Origin: CASPLG01 sp965120375
GTDB taxonomy: Bacteria; Bacillota; Clostridia; Oscillospirales; Acutalibacteraceae
Direction: 5' to 3'
Length of the DNA: 64,000 nucleotides
Assembly (NCBI GenBank): GCA_965120375.1
Contig: CBCPMW010000014.1
Coordinates: 103,263 to 167,262, forward strand
The position numbers and the translations under genes were made by a program. Below the pieces are notes generated by a model. The model was not told where the DNA came from. It saw only the letters and a list, made by a program, of their open reading frames with translations, and did not search any database. Positions 1-8,280 of this stretch are shown here, in pieces; position 1 is the first letter of the stretch; each line of letters begins with the position of its first letter.

Positions 1-84
1 AATAAATAGGAAAACGAGTCTATCATGCGAAAGAATTATTAATAATACTTGTAATAATTTTAAAATTTATATTAATTTTGAAAG

Positions 85-118
85 ACTTTGCTTTTAGAGA
101 GGCAAAGTTTTATTTTTT
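85..118 (+). terminator. Rho-independent terminator of a gene left of the window
   Basis: A 7-bp stem ACTTTGC (85-91) / GCAAAGT (102-108) is followed by a T-rich run to 118. It lies between the left edge and the tail-fibre gene, so it probably ends transcription from a gene outside the window. Confidence 0.6.
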
Positions 119-163
119 ATAGATATAAAAGTGAGGAGAAAAATAATTTTAAGGAGGAAAATA

Positions 164-1126
164 ATGCTAACGAAATCGATATCTCTTGAAGTCTGGAAAA
201 AGAATGATGTATTATTGACAATGAATAAAGGAGAAGTGAACTCAAGGTTCATAAAAGTAACCTTTAAAGATTCGGGCGAAACATTCAGTCTTGCAGACAG
301 ACAAGTTACTTTTTACGCAAAGAAACCAGATAAAACAACCATTTTTAATAGCTGTGAAGTTGATGCCGAGCAGAATATTGCAACTGTTGTTGTAACTTCT
401 CAAGTAGTGAGTACTGCTGGAATAGTTGATTTTGAATTTGAGATTTTTGACAGTGAAAACTCGCTTTTAAAAGTTTCTGGATTTAAAATAGTAGTTTTAT
501 CCAAGTCGAATTTTTCGGAGGAGATCGAAAGTACATCTGAGTATAATGCTCTAGTTCAAGCATTAAATAAAGCTGAAAATGCAGCTTATGAACTAGAAAA
601 ATGTTTGGAAACATCCGGGACTATTTCTTCTAGTATCGGAGAGTTAAGCGACCTTTCAACTGAGGAAAAATCTTCAATTGTTGGCGCAATAAATGAATTA
701 GACAAAAAGGTTATTCCAATATCACAAGGAGGAACAGGACAAACAACTCTTGAATCAGCAAAAAGTAGTTTAGGAATTTTATCTGAAACTGTTCTTTATA
801 ACAATGAAAGTGGGACTCAAGGAACAATAACATTAAGTGACAGTGCAGAAAACTATAGTTGCATGGAAATATATTACAGGAATGACTCGTCTAGTTTTAA
901 AAGTGTTAGAGTCGATAATCCAAACGGAAAAAGTATAGTGTTAGAGAATGTTGGTCATTATGATAATCAATCATATCTTCGTGCGGCAGCAGTTTTATTA
1001 AGTGGCACATCAGTATCTTGGCAAGATCATTTAACTGGATACCAAATAGTGCAACCAGATAGCAGCATAATTGCTTCGGAAAATAACCTTATATTTATAA
1101 ACAAAATTGTTGGATATTCATATTAA
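164..1126 (+). CDS. Phage-type tail fibre / upper baseplate protein (BppU N-terminal-like)
   Basis: The N-terminal ~120 residues resemble the BppU-type upper baseplate domain of siphophages: a beta-rich segment opening with lysine- and isoleucine-rich strands and containing a FYAKKPDKT-like strand. Around residue 190 there is the tail-fibre motif ISQGGTGQTT, common just before the receptor-binding part of phage fibres. The ATG at 164 is preferred over an upstream in-frame GTG (131) because AAGGAGG (151-157) sits 6 nt before it. No other phage structural gene is visible on this side, so this is either the end of a prophage lying left of the window or a stand-alone fibre. It is not adjacent to the injection system at 25 kb, but the fibre could in principle serve it. 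Confidence 0.72.
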   Translation: MLTKSISLEVWKKNDVLLTMNKGEVNSRFIKVTFKDSGETFSLADRQVTFYAKKPDKTTIFNSCEVDAEQNIATVVVTSQVVSTAGIVDFEFEIFDSENSLLKVSGFKIVVLSKSNFSEEIESTSEYNALVQALNKAENAAYELEKCLETSGTISSSIGELSDLSTEEKSSIVGAINELDKKVIPISQGGTGQTTLESAKSSLGILSETVLYNNESGTQGTITLSDSAENYSCMEIYYRNDSSSFKSVRVDNPNGKSIVLENVGHYDNQSYLRAAAVLLSGTSVSWQDHLTGYQIVQPDSSIIASENNLIFINKIVGYSY

Positions 1127-1145
1127 AAAGGAGCTGATTAGTTTT

Positions 1146-1436
1146 ATGGCACTAATTAAAGAAATAACTTTAGAAAACGGAGTAGTAGTAAATTATCATA
1201 GGGTGGTAAGCGTAAATAATATAACAAATACAAATAGCATAATTGAAGTTGCAAGCTATACAAGTAAACAAAAACGAGAAGAAGAAAAAGAGAATCTAGA
1301 AAATGGAAATTCAATGAATATATATGTACATACTCAGTACATGAATGTGGACTATAGGAAAGAGTTAAATGTCGATTCAGCTTATGAATACTTAAAATCA
1401 CTTGATATGTTTTCTGGTTGTACTGATGAAAACTAA
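1146..1436 (+). CDS. Small phage tail-module protein of unknown function
   Basis: This 96-residue protein has no recognised domain. Similar small proteins (opening with a KEI-L-NG-V-NYHR-like strand and a conserved IEV-SY segment followed by a charged helix) usually sit directly after the fibre gene in phages of Gram-positive bacteria. The ATG at 1146 follows AAGGAG (1128-1133) at a rather long 12 nt; an earlier in-frame TTG inside the fibre gene is less likely. It ends just before a strong terminator, so fibre and partner form a two-gene transcript end. Function in tail assembly or fibre folding is a guess from position. Confidence 0.6.
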   Translation: MALIKEITLENGVVVNYHRVVSVNNITNTNSIIEVASYTSKQKREEEKENLENGNSMNIYVHTQYMNVDYRKELNVDSAYEYLKSLDMFSGCTDEN

Positions 1437-1441
1437 ATAAG

Positions 1442-1480
1442 AAAAGACACCGGCTCAAAAATTTTTCCGGTGTCTTTTTA
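1442..1480 (+). terminator. Strong Rho-independent terminator
   Basis: A perfect 12-bp stem (1442-1453 with 1467-1478, core GACACCGG/CCGGTGTC) with a 13-nt loop ends in TCTTTTTA. It closes the tail-fibre pair. The symmetric stem may also terminate the convergent minus-strand glycosyltransferase operon ending at 1523. Confidence 0.85.
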
Positions 1481-1522
1481 TCAGTTTATTATTTACAACT
1501 AAAAAATCTAAACTTTTACTTT

Positions 1523-2863
1523 TCATCCAATTTCCAAAGATAATTTTCTGTAACCTTCAAGATAACTTTCGTCAAGACCGTTCGTCATTTGCGGGCCAAA
1601 TTGATAATGACAAGCAACAAATCTCGGATAAAATATATTATTTCGCAGATTATAAACATAAACTTCATCGTCAAAACGATCTAAACTTGTACAGAAAAAG
1701 TCACCATAAAAGCTTCTTATAATCTGACTTTCAACAAATCCAGGATCAAATACGTTGTTGAAATTTTTTTTCAGAACACCGAACATACAGATAGATTGTT
1801 TGTGATCGTCTAAATTAATAGGACAAATTTCGTTATTTTTAAATTTAAGGCAATTTTCAAGGAAATACTGGTGGACTCGTCCCGCATTTTCGCCGTCTGT
1901 GTGATACCAATAAAGATCATCTGCAGAACTTTTGTTTACATAATTTTCATTTAGTATCTCATCTGGAATTAAACCATATTTATTGTTGTAGAATAAAGAA
2001 ACTGCATGATTTATCATATTCGGGAATATGCAGTTATTGGAAGGATTGTTTACTATATATTCTATAAATTCATCAAACCTATCTAAATCCATATAAACTA
2101 TATCATCATCGATTTTTAAAAATACATCGAAATCATGATTCAAATAATATTTATAAGCTTCTCCCCAGTTTAAGCATCCGACTCTTTTATCGGTATCAAA
2201 TAATTTTATATTTTTATTCTGGGTTTCTTCATAATCCCAATATCCTTCCGATTCATATCCACTATGGATTTTTATGGATTTTATCTCGGTTTCGTCTACT
2301 TGACAACCCATTAGACCATGGACTCTTAACACACCGTTTTCAAGTTGAATCTTAAAAGTTTGATACTTACTTCCACTTAAAATACCTTCACAGTAAGCTT
2401 CACATAAATTGTACCCAGATATTCCTTTTTTAATAAAAGATCTCGTATTTTGATTTCCTCCTAAAACTATTTCGTATGTATCATTTATTAAAATATAGGC
2501 TTCTTGTTTAGTTTTAATTTTTATACTAAATTCATTATCCTCAATAAGCGGGGTAATAGTTCTATAACTAGTAAAATTTTTTGATGTCTTATGAAGATTT
2601 GCTATAGAATCTAAATATGCGCAATCATTTTCATTATCTGTAAACTGCCACAAATTTATTTCAGTTAACTTTTTATCTGCTTGAAGCTTTTTGAGATACG
2701 GCATAAGTATTGACAAATATTTTTCACGACCGGCAAAAACACATGCTACTGTATGAAGACCAATTTCGGAGTCTCCATAATTTTCCGCGAAAATAGGCGG
2801 TAAAACCCAAAAAAATAAAACTAAGATACATATAAAATATTTGATAACTTTTCCAACTTTCAT
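1523..2863 (-). CDS. Exported glycosyltransferase-like protein with FA-methyltransferase-like domain
   Basis: The protein has 446 residues and begins with a signal peptide (residues 1-27, cleavage likely after IFA). A middle segment (about 100-200) carries YEIVLGGNQNTRSFI, which fits the farnesoic-acid-O-methyltransferase-like (Methyltransf_FA) fold. This is a small beta domain mostly seen in eukaryotic and secreted proteins, and it is not itself known to be a methyltransferase. The C-terminal half has LKIDDDIVYMD, a DxD-type metal/nucleotide-sugar site flanked by segments typical of capsule or galactosyl-type glycosyltransferases. It starts 2 bp after the upstream glycosyltransferase gene, so the two are one operon. 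A glycosyltransferase with a signal peptide but no membrane anchor is unusual for envelope synthesis and suggests action outside the cell; this is inference. Confidence 0.62.
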   Translation of the reverse strand: MKVGKVIKYFICILVLFFWVLPPIFAENYGDSEIGLHTVACVFAGREKYLSILMPYLKKLQADKKLTEINLWQFTDNENDCAYLDSIANLHKTSKNFTSYRTITPLIEDNEFSIKIKTKQEAYILINDTYEIVLGGNQNTRSFIKKGISGYNLCEAYCEGILSGSKYQTFKIQLENGVLRVHGLMGCQVDETEIKSIKIHSGYESEGYWDYEETQNKNIKLFDTDKRVGCLNWGEAYKYYLNHDFDVFLKIDDDIVYMDLDRFDEFIEYIVNNPSNNCIFPNMINHAVSLFYNNKYGLIPDEILNENYVNKSSADDLYWYHTDGENAGRVHQYFLENCLKFKNNEICPINLDDHKQSICMFGVLKKNFNNVFDPGFVESQIIRSFYGDFFCTSLDRFDDEVYVYNLRNNIFYPRFVACHYQFGPQMTNGLDESYLEGYRKLSLEIG

Positions 2864-2865
2864 GT

Positions 2866-4299
2866 TTACCCCACCTTTATAAATTTAAACTTTTGAGCTT
2901 TAGTATGGTTTCTCTCCCAAACTTGAATATTACTTCCGTTTTCAGTACTTCCATAAGTTACATCAAGTAGAAGTAAATTACATTTTGCTATTATTTCAAA
3001 TTCATCTCCTCCTTCCTGTGGAATAATGTAAAATCTTTGTGCGTCAGATCCATTTTCCTCCTGTTGCTGTACATTAGTTCCAACTTTTTGGTTTCCTCCT
3101 TCAACATTGATCATTTTACCACTGCATTTAGCTCGTATAGTATAAAACCCCCTTTCATCCAGCTCAATTTCAAATTTTTGAGCATCTGTATTATTTTTTT
3201 CATAAATTTGCAAATTACCTTTGTTTTCAGTCGAGGCTCCTTCTATATCAAGAACTTTTCTATCGTTAAGAGAACTCGATATAATATAGGTTCCATTTTG
3301 CAATTTATTTTTTTTAGTTAAAGCCGAATATTCAAGGTTTCTAACATAAGTTTTTATTGGCTCGGGACACGCGTCGACGACTTCTGGGCGATAAATATTT
3401 CTGTTAAAGCACGATAAAAGCTCACAGGAGTGTTTTAAACTCAAGTCATAGTGCCCAATACACCAGTGAATTAGGTAGGGAAAGAGAACAAACTCTTGAC
3501 CATTCAAAAGATTATGTTTACTCCAGTCATCACAGATATATCTAAACATTCTGTAGTTACCTAGAAAAATATCGTCTGATGAAATCCTTGAGACGCTATC
3601 TCGTCTGTAGCGGTAATTGTAAAATTTTCCAGGAAGCAATTTAAATTTTTTGGCTCTGAGCATTACCATATAGGAAAAACACGTGTCATCGCAGGGTATA
3701 ATGGGAAGAAATTTTAAGTCATCATTTTTTATTATTTCAGCTTTAAATAACTTATCCCATACAAAATTGTTCCATGTTTCTCCGATAAATTCTTCTAAAG
3801 TCAGCACTCTAGAATCTGAAAAATCTATGCTATTTTCAATCTCATCTCCCTCGGTAAAGATTTTGTGTCCATACTGAACTATATCAACATTATCATTCTT
3901 TGCATGATTATACGCGATTTCATATGTAAAAGGTTCTATATAATCGTCCGAATCGACAAAAGTTATGTACTCTCCTGTCGCGTTTTTTAGACCAGAGTTC
4001 CTACTTTTGTAAATTCCTAAATTATATTTATGCGAAATTATCTTAATTCGAGGGTCGCTTGCAGCGTATTCATTAAGTATTGTTCCGCAGTTGTCTGGAG
4101 AACCGTCATCTACGCATATAATTTCAATTTCTTTTAAAGTTTGATTTACTAAACTATCTAGGCATTCTCGTATCCACGGCTCAACTTTGTAAACCGGGAC
4201 TATTACCGAGACTTTCGGCCTGGTTTCTTCTGCATTTACAGAGTAAAAGCAAAAAAAGTTGAGTAAAATAGTGCAACAAAACATAAAAAATTTTCTCAT
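2866..4299 (-). CDS. Exported GT2 glycosyltransferase with C-terminal ricin-type lectin domain
   Basis: An N-terminal signal peptide (MRKFF... to VNA, about 22 residues) precedes a family-2 glycosyltransferase domain: VSVIVPVYK, the first nucleotide-binding motif DDGSPDN and the metal-binding DSDDY. The last ~130 residues form three beta-trefoil repeats of ricin-B type, each ending in AQKF/AQRF, with a QVW sugar-site remnant in the third. The start at 4299 is chosen because GAGGGG lies just upstream and the signal peptide follows directly; an in-frame ATG at 4404 would place 35 hydrophilic residues before it. Cytoplasmic GT2 enzymes normally lack signal peptides, so an exported, lectin-bearing version may act on host or surface glycans (inference). 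First gene of a two-gene operon. Confidence 0.72.
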   Translation of the reverse strand: MRKFFMFCCTILLNFFCFYSVNAEETRPKVSVIVPVYKVEPWIRECLDSLVNQTLKEIEIICVDDGSPDNCGTILNEYAASDPRIKIISHKYNLGIYKSRNSGLKNATGEYITFVDSDDYIEPFTYEIAYNHAKNDNVDIVQYGHKIFTEGDEIENSIDFSDSRVLTLEEFIGETWNNFVWDKLFKAEIIKNDDLKFLPIIPCDDTCFSYMVMLRAKKFKLLPGKFYNYRYRRDSVSRISSDDIFLGNYRMFRYICDDWSKHNLLNGQEFVLFPYLIHWCIGHYDLSLKHSCELLSCFNRNIYRPEVVDACPEPIKTYVRNLEYSALTKKNKLQNGTYIISSSLNDRKVLDIEGASTENKGNLQIYEKNNTDAQKFEIELDERGFYTIRAKCSGKMINVEGGNQKVGTNVQQQEENGSDAQRFYIIPQEGGDEFEIIAKCNLLLLDVTYGSTENGSNIQVWERNHTKAQKFKFIKVG

Positions 4300-4857
4300 A
4301 AAAAAACCCCTCTTTTCCTTCACAAAATTTTGGACATGATAATCTGCAAGTGGTTTTGAAGATTTATCACTAATGTTTATATTTAATTTGTATTTTTTTG
4401 TCAAGTTTTTTTATATTTTCTGGTAAAAAAGTGAAAAATAATTATTTTTAAAATATTTCATTCATATTTTTATAAATTTACTATTATATTTTTGTTTTAA
4501 AATAAATTTTGCCTATAAAATTATATTTTTTGTAGTGGAGAATTGGCGATATCAAGCAGATTAAATAATTTTTTTTATTAAACAAAAAATTTATGTACTT
4601 TTATACTAATATATGATAGAATGCTATTTACCAGGAGGTGATTTTACTATTTACGAAAGTTGTTTTTCATGTTTTATGCGTGGTTGTATCTAGAGTTTTT
4701 ACAGTAGAAATTAGTTGTAAATACTTAGAACTTATGAAAAACACACTGCGCTTGCTGTTTAAAATGAAATTATGTCTATTATTTTGAACGCTATTTTTTA
4801 AACTAAAAAATTTGTTGTAAATTTATAAAACAGCAAAAATTTAAGGGGGTTAAATTT
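4300..4857. other. Intergenic region, no supported gene
   Basis: This AT-rich divergent region holds upstream sequence for the glycosyltransferase operon (minus) and the beta-helix protein (plus). An AAGGGGG site at 4843-4849 serves the gene at 4858. A TAGAAT box (4617-4622) and a strong AGGAGGTG (4633-4640) point at no ATG/GTG/TTG start. Frames beyond it stop within about 15 codons, so it may be the remnant of a lost small gene. Confidence 0.5.
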
Positions 4858-6564
4858 ATGAATAAAATTGCAAAAGCTATTGTGATGATTTTAGTTATTT
4901 TGGGAATGATTGTTTTAGAATATTTTACAATGGACTATATAAAAAATAATCAAAGTAGCTCGTCTAGTAATTCTCAAGTTTCTTCAGAAAATAGTAAAGG
5001 AAATGCAGAAGAGGAAGATTTCTCAGGTGAAGGTGGAGAAGATCAAGGTATGATGGGGACGATGTCTGAGAAAGAATTCAGCGAAGAGTTGTTTGGCCAA
5101 GAAAGTGAGTCGAGCAGTTCCAGTTTGGATATAATTTATTATGTTATATTCGCCCTAGAAAATCTTGTAATTGCAGCTGCGCTACTGTACCTTATCATGT
5201 CAAGTATGTGCCAGAAGACATTTAAAGAAGTGTTTCCATGTGAAGACAAAGTTTGGATATACTGTCTTTCTTCATCTGTATTGTGCATAGGTTTAACTTT
5301 TCTTTCTAATTATCTAGTCAAAAGATATTTTCTAAATTCCTCAAGTGAATTAACTTTACAAAATTCAAGTTCTAACGCTTCAGTTGAAGCAGTAGGAGCT
5401 TATACCGTAGACGGAGTAGAAGAAACTTTAGATGGGGAATATAGTTCATCAAATTCCGATGAATCTGTAATTTTAGTTAAAAATGGTGGAGATGCAAGTT
5501 TAAATGGTGCAACAATAACTAAAACGGGCGGAGATTCTTCTAATACGGAAAATTCTGAATTTTACGGAATAAACGCCGGAATACTCGTGACAGAGGGGTC
5601 AAAGGCAACTATTTACAACTGCACAATTTCGACAAATGCAAAAGGAAGTAATGCGGTATTTGCAACAGGAGAAGATGCCAAAATATATATTAAAGATTCC
5701 AAAATAACTACAACAGGAAGTTCGAGCTCTCGTGGTTTAGACGCAACTTATGGTGGATATATTGAAGCTGATAATGTAGTAATAAAAACTCAAGGTGGAT
5801 CTTGTGCAGCTTTAGCTACAGACAGAGGAGAAGGGACTGTAATTGCAAGAAATTCTGATTTAGAAACAAACGGTTCTGGGTCGCCCGTTATTTATTCAAC
5901 TGGAGATATAAGCATTTTTGATACTGTTGGTGTTGCGAATGGTTCGCAGATGGTAGTAATTGAAGGGAAGAACAGTGCAACAGTACAAAATTCTACACTA
6001 AGCTGTAGTGGTAAAGGAAATAGAAATGATGTCGACAACTGCGGAATAATGATATATCAAAGTATGTCAGGAGACGCAGATGAAGGAACAGGGACTTTTA
6101 AAGGCGTAGACTCTACACTTGAGATTAGTTCAAGTTCTAGTTACTATAAAACTGCTCCATTTTTCTTCGTAACTAATACAGACGCTATTATAAACCTCGA
6201 AAACTGCATTATGAAATATGGAAGCAACTTACTTTTAAAAATTCAAGGAACAAGTGAATGGGGAACATCTGGATCTAATGGTGGAAATGTGACGCTGAAT
6301 GCACATTCCCAATCTTTAGCCGGAGATATAGAAGTGGATTCTGTAAGTACACTTGCTATAAACATAGAGGAAGATACAGAGTTTTCAGGAGCTATTAATA
6401 ATTCTAATACCGCAAAAAGTGTTACTCTTTGTATGGATGCTTCTTCAAAACTTGTACTTACTGGAGATTCGTATCTTACAAGCTTTACAAATGAAGATCA
6501 GTCAAATAGTAATATAGAGTTTGGTAATTACAAATTGTATGTAAACGGCGTAGCAATAAATTAA
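4858..6564 (+). CDS. Membrane-anchored right-handed beta-helix surface protein
   Basis: The 568-residue protein has one N-terminal transmembrane helix (about 6-26), a Ser-rich acidic linker, two further hydrophobic helices (about 93-115 and 133-150), then ~400 residues of short repeated strands rich in G, N, S and T (forms such as ATIYNCTIST, AKIYIKDSKIT, GYIEADNVVI). That pattern is typical of parallel beta-helix passenger domains seen in adhesins and polysaccharide-binding proteins. No catalytic motif is recognisable. AAGGGGG stands 8 nt before the ATG. It is monocistronic, with long hairpins downstream. Similar N-anchored beta-helix proteins are frequent in gut Clostridia, but no function is known to me; surface adhesion is a guess. 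Confidence 0.6.
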   Translation: MNKIAKAIVMILVILGMIVLEYFTMDYIKNNQSSSSSNSQVSSENSKGNAEEEDFSGEGGEDQGMMGTMSEKEFSEELFGQESESSSSSLDIIYYVIFALENLVIAAALLYLIMSSMCQKTFKEVFPCEDKVWIYCLSSSVLCIGLTFLSNYLVKRYFLNSSSELTLQNSSSNASVEAVGAYTVDGVEETLDGEYSSSNSDESVILVKNGGDASLNGATITKTGGDSSNTENSEFYGINAGILVTEGSKATIYNCTISTNAKGSNAVFATGEDAKIYIKDSKITTTGSSSSRGLDATYGGYIEADNVVIKTQGGSCAALATDRGEGTVIARNSDLETNGSGSPVIYSTGDISIFDTVGVANGSQMVVIEGKNSATVQNSTLSCSGKGNRNDVDNCGIMIYQSMSGDADEGTGTFKGVDSTLEISSSSSYYKTAPFFFVTNTDAIINLENCIMKYGSNLLLKIQGTSEWGTSGSNGGNVTLNAHSQSLAGDIEVDSVSTLAINIEEDTEFSGAINNSNTAKSVTLCMDASSKLVLTGDSYLTSFTNEDQSNSNIEFGNYKLYVNGVAIN

Positions 6565-6587
6565 TTTGGTAAAATTCTAAAAATGAT

Positions 6588-6674
6588 ATCTGACCTGAGA
6601 CCTAAACTTAAAGATCGATTTATTTTAAGATAGATTTGATAAGCTTAGGTGTATCAGAGGGTCAGATGTTTTTT
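6588..6674 (+). terminator. Long hairpin terminator
   Basis: ATCTGACC (6588-6595) pairs with GGTCAGAT (6660-6667), with further pairing inside (ACCTAA/TTAGGT), and is followed by TTTTTT at 6669-6674. It ends the beta-helix gene. Confidence 0.7.
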
Positions 6675-6710
6675 GCCATTTTTGGAAATAAGGTGCTTAA
6701 TTTTAATAGC

Positions 6711-6745
6711 AAAAAAGTAGCTCGAATTTAAGGGTTGCTTTTTTT
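6711..6745 (+). terminator. Second, weaker terminator hairpin
   Basis: AAAAAAGTAGC (6711-6721) can pair with GTTGCTTTTTT (6734-6744) using two G-U pairs, leading into a T run. It sits directly before the dacF gene. Confidence 0.45.
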
Positions 6746-6796
6746 CTATGTATAAATTTTTTTTATTTATCATATGTTTAATCAGGTGATTTGAGC

Positions 6797-7936
6797 GTGA
6801 AAACAAAAAGGACTATTGCATTTTTATTTTTAACATGCTTTTTTTTGTGTATACCGAAAGTTTTTTCGATTTCTATTTCAGCTGAATCAGCATGTTTGAT
6901 TTTAGCTGATACAGAAGAAGTCCTTTTTGCAAAAAATGAATTTGAGGAACTTCCGATGGCAAGCACTACAAAAATTATGACATCAATACTGGCAGTAGAA
7001 TTAATAGAAGCTTGTGGAGATAAAGAAGTAGAGATAACTGAAGAAATGATACATGTAGAAGGAACATCAATGGGTCTGCAAAAAGGAGATATTTTAAGTC
7101 TAGAATCTTTAGTTAAGGGAATGCTTTTGTGTTCTGGGAATGATGCAGCAACAGCTTCAGCAATGGCGGTAGGAGGAGATGTAGAGAACTTTGCAAAAAT
7201 GATGAATGAAAAGGCAAGACAAATTGGAATGAACAGAACTAATTTTGTAACACCGTCTGGTTTAGACAGTGGAGATCATCATTCAACTGCGTACGATATG
7301 GCTATTTTAGGGGCGTATGCCATGTCAAATGAAAAATTTTCTTCTATAGCTTCGAAAAAAAGTGACAAAGTAGAATTTATAAGTCCACCCAAAATAGTTT
7401 CATATAAAAACCACAACAAACTCCTAAGGTTATATGATAGTTGTATAGGAGTTAAAACTGGATTTACAAAAGCTGCAGGGAGGTGTTTAGTTTCATGTGC
7501 CAAACGAAATGAGGTAAAGCTAATCGCAGTGACACTAAATGCTCCAAACGATTGGCAAGACCATAAAAATATGTTAGATTATGGCTTCATGAACACAACA
7601 AATATTTTATTTAACGACAAAGAGTTCAAATCTAAAGTTCAAGTAAAAAATGGTGTTGAGGATGAAATAAATGTTTCCGGAGTATCGTCGTTTTCTTGTT
7701 CATTCAAAAAAGGAGACGAAACCAGAGTAGAACGAATTGTAGATTTGTGTAGCGAAATCGAAGCTCCTGTCGAAAAAGGGCAAATTGTAGGAAAGGTTAT
7801 TTATTACCTCGATGAGAAAGAAATAGGTAGAAATGAAATTTTATCTGAAAATGAGGTTAGAAAGAGACCAGAAAAAATGAATTTTATAAAAAATATAATA
7901 AATATGATTAAAAACATACTTAAAAAATCAAATTAA
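6797..7936 (+). CDS. dacF: D-alanyl-D-alanine carboxypeptidase (DacF/PBP5 type)
   Basis: This is a penicillin-binding protein of the S11 peptidase family, which trims the terminal D-Ala of peptidoglycan stem peptides outside the membrane. All three active-site motifs are present: S56-T-T-K59, S113-G-N115 and K220-T-G222. A signal peptide covers about residues 1-29. The C-terminal third matches the PBP5-associated beta domain and ends in a basic amphipathic stretch (KNIINMIKNILKKSN) typical of membrane-surface anchoring. GTG 6797 is preferred because AGGTGAT (6784-6790) is 8 nt upstream; TTG 6791 would be too close. Its presence shows that peptidoglycan is still made and edited. Confidence 0.93.
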   Translation: MKTKRTIAFLFLTCFFLCIPKVFSISISAESACLILADTEEVLFAKNEFEELPMASTTKIMTSILAVELIEACGDKEVEITEEMIHVEGTSMGLQKGDILSLESLVKGMLLCSGNDAATASAMAVGGDVENFAKMMNEKARQIGMNRTNFVTPSGLDSGDHHSTAYDMAILGAYAMSNEKFSSIASKKSDKVEFISPPKIVSYKNHNKLLRLYDSCIGVKTGFTKAAGRCLVSCAKRNEVKLIAVTLNAPNDWQDHKNMLDYGFMNTTNILFNDKEFKSKVQVKNGVEDEINVSGVSSFSCSFKKGDETRVERIVDLCSEIEAPVEKGQIVGKVIYYLDEKEIGRNEILSENEVRKRPEKMNFIKNIINMIKNILKKSN

Positions 7937-7948
7937 ATCTAAAAATGT

Positions 7949-8025
7949 TGGTGCGCTCGAAGGGATTCGAACCCCCGACTTCATCCTTAGGAGGGATGCG
8001 CTCTATCCAGCTGAGCTACAAGCGC
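7949..8025 (-). tRNA. tRNA-Arg (anticodon CCT)
   Basis: Read on the minus strand, this is a complete cloverleaf with a 7-bp acceptor stem (GCGCTTG/CGAGCGC, one G-U), anticodon loop CTCCTAA giving CCT, a TTCGAAT T-loop and encoded CCA. It reads the rare AGG codon. Confidence 0.95.
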
Positions 8026-8053
8026 GAATATTCTAAAAGTCTGAACAAGGAAT

Positions 8054-8081
8054 AGTATATACAATCTGAAAATAAAGTCAA
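8054..8081 (-). promoter_or_regulatory. Promoter of tRNA-Arg
   Basis: On the minus strand, TTGACT (8081-8076) and TATACT (8059-8054) are separated by 16 nt, about 30 nt before the tRNA. Confidence 0.65.
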
Positions 8082-8231
8082 GTATTTTAATAAACTAGGA
8101 GTTATGCAAATTTCAATTTAACTTTATAGATTTTTATATTAATTTGTAGGTATTTAGTACAAAATATTTCATTTTAAAACTATGGAAAATACATTGGTTT
8201 CATAGTTTTTATATATTTTACATAAAAATAC

Positions 8232-8260
8232 TTGACATGAGAGCAAATATATAATAAAAT
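8232..8260 (+). promoter_or_regulatory. Sigma-70-type promoter of the 465-aa unknown gene
   Basis: A perfect TTGACA (8232-8237) is 17 nt from TAAAAT (8255-8260), 20 nt before the GTG start at 8281. Confidence 0.7.
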
Positions 8261-8280
8261 CAAATAAAAGGGGTGATATT

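Noticed and set aside
3037..3321. Plus-strand frame opposite the lectin-bearing glycosyltransferase
   Set aside because: It is antisense to a well-supported domain and has no start signals.
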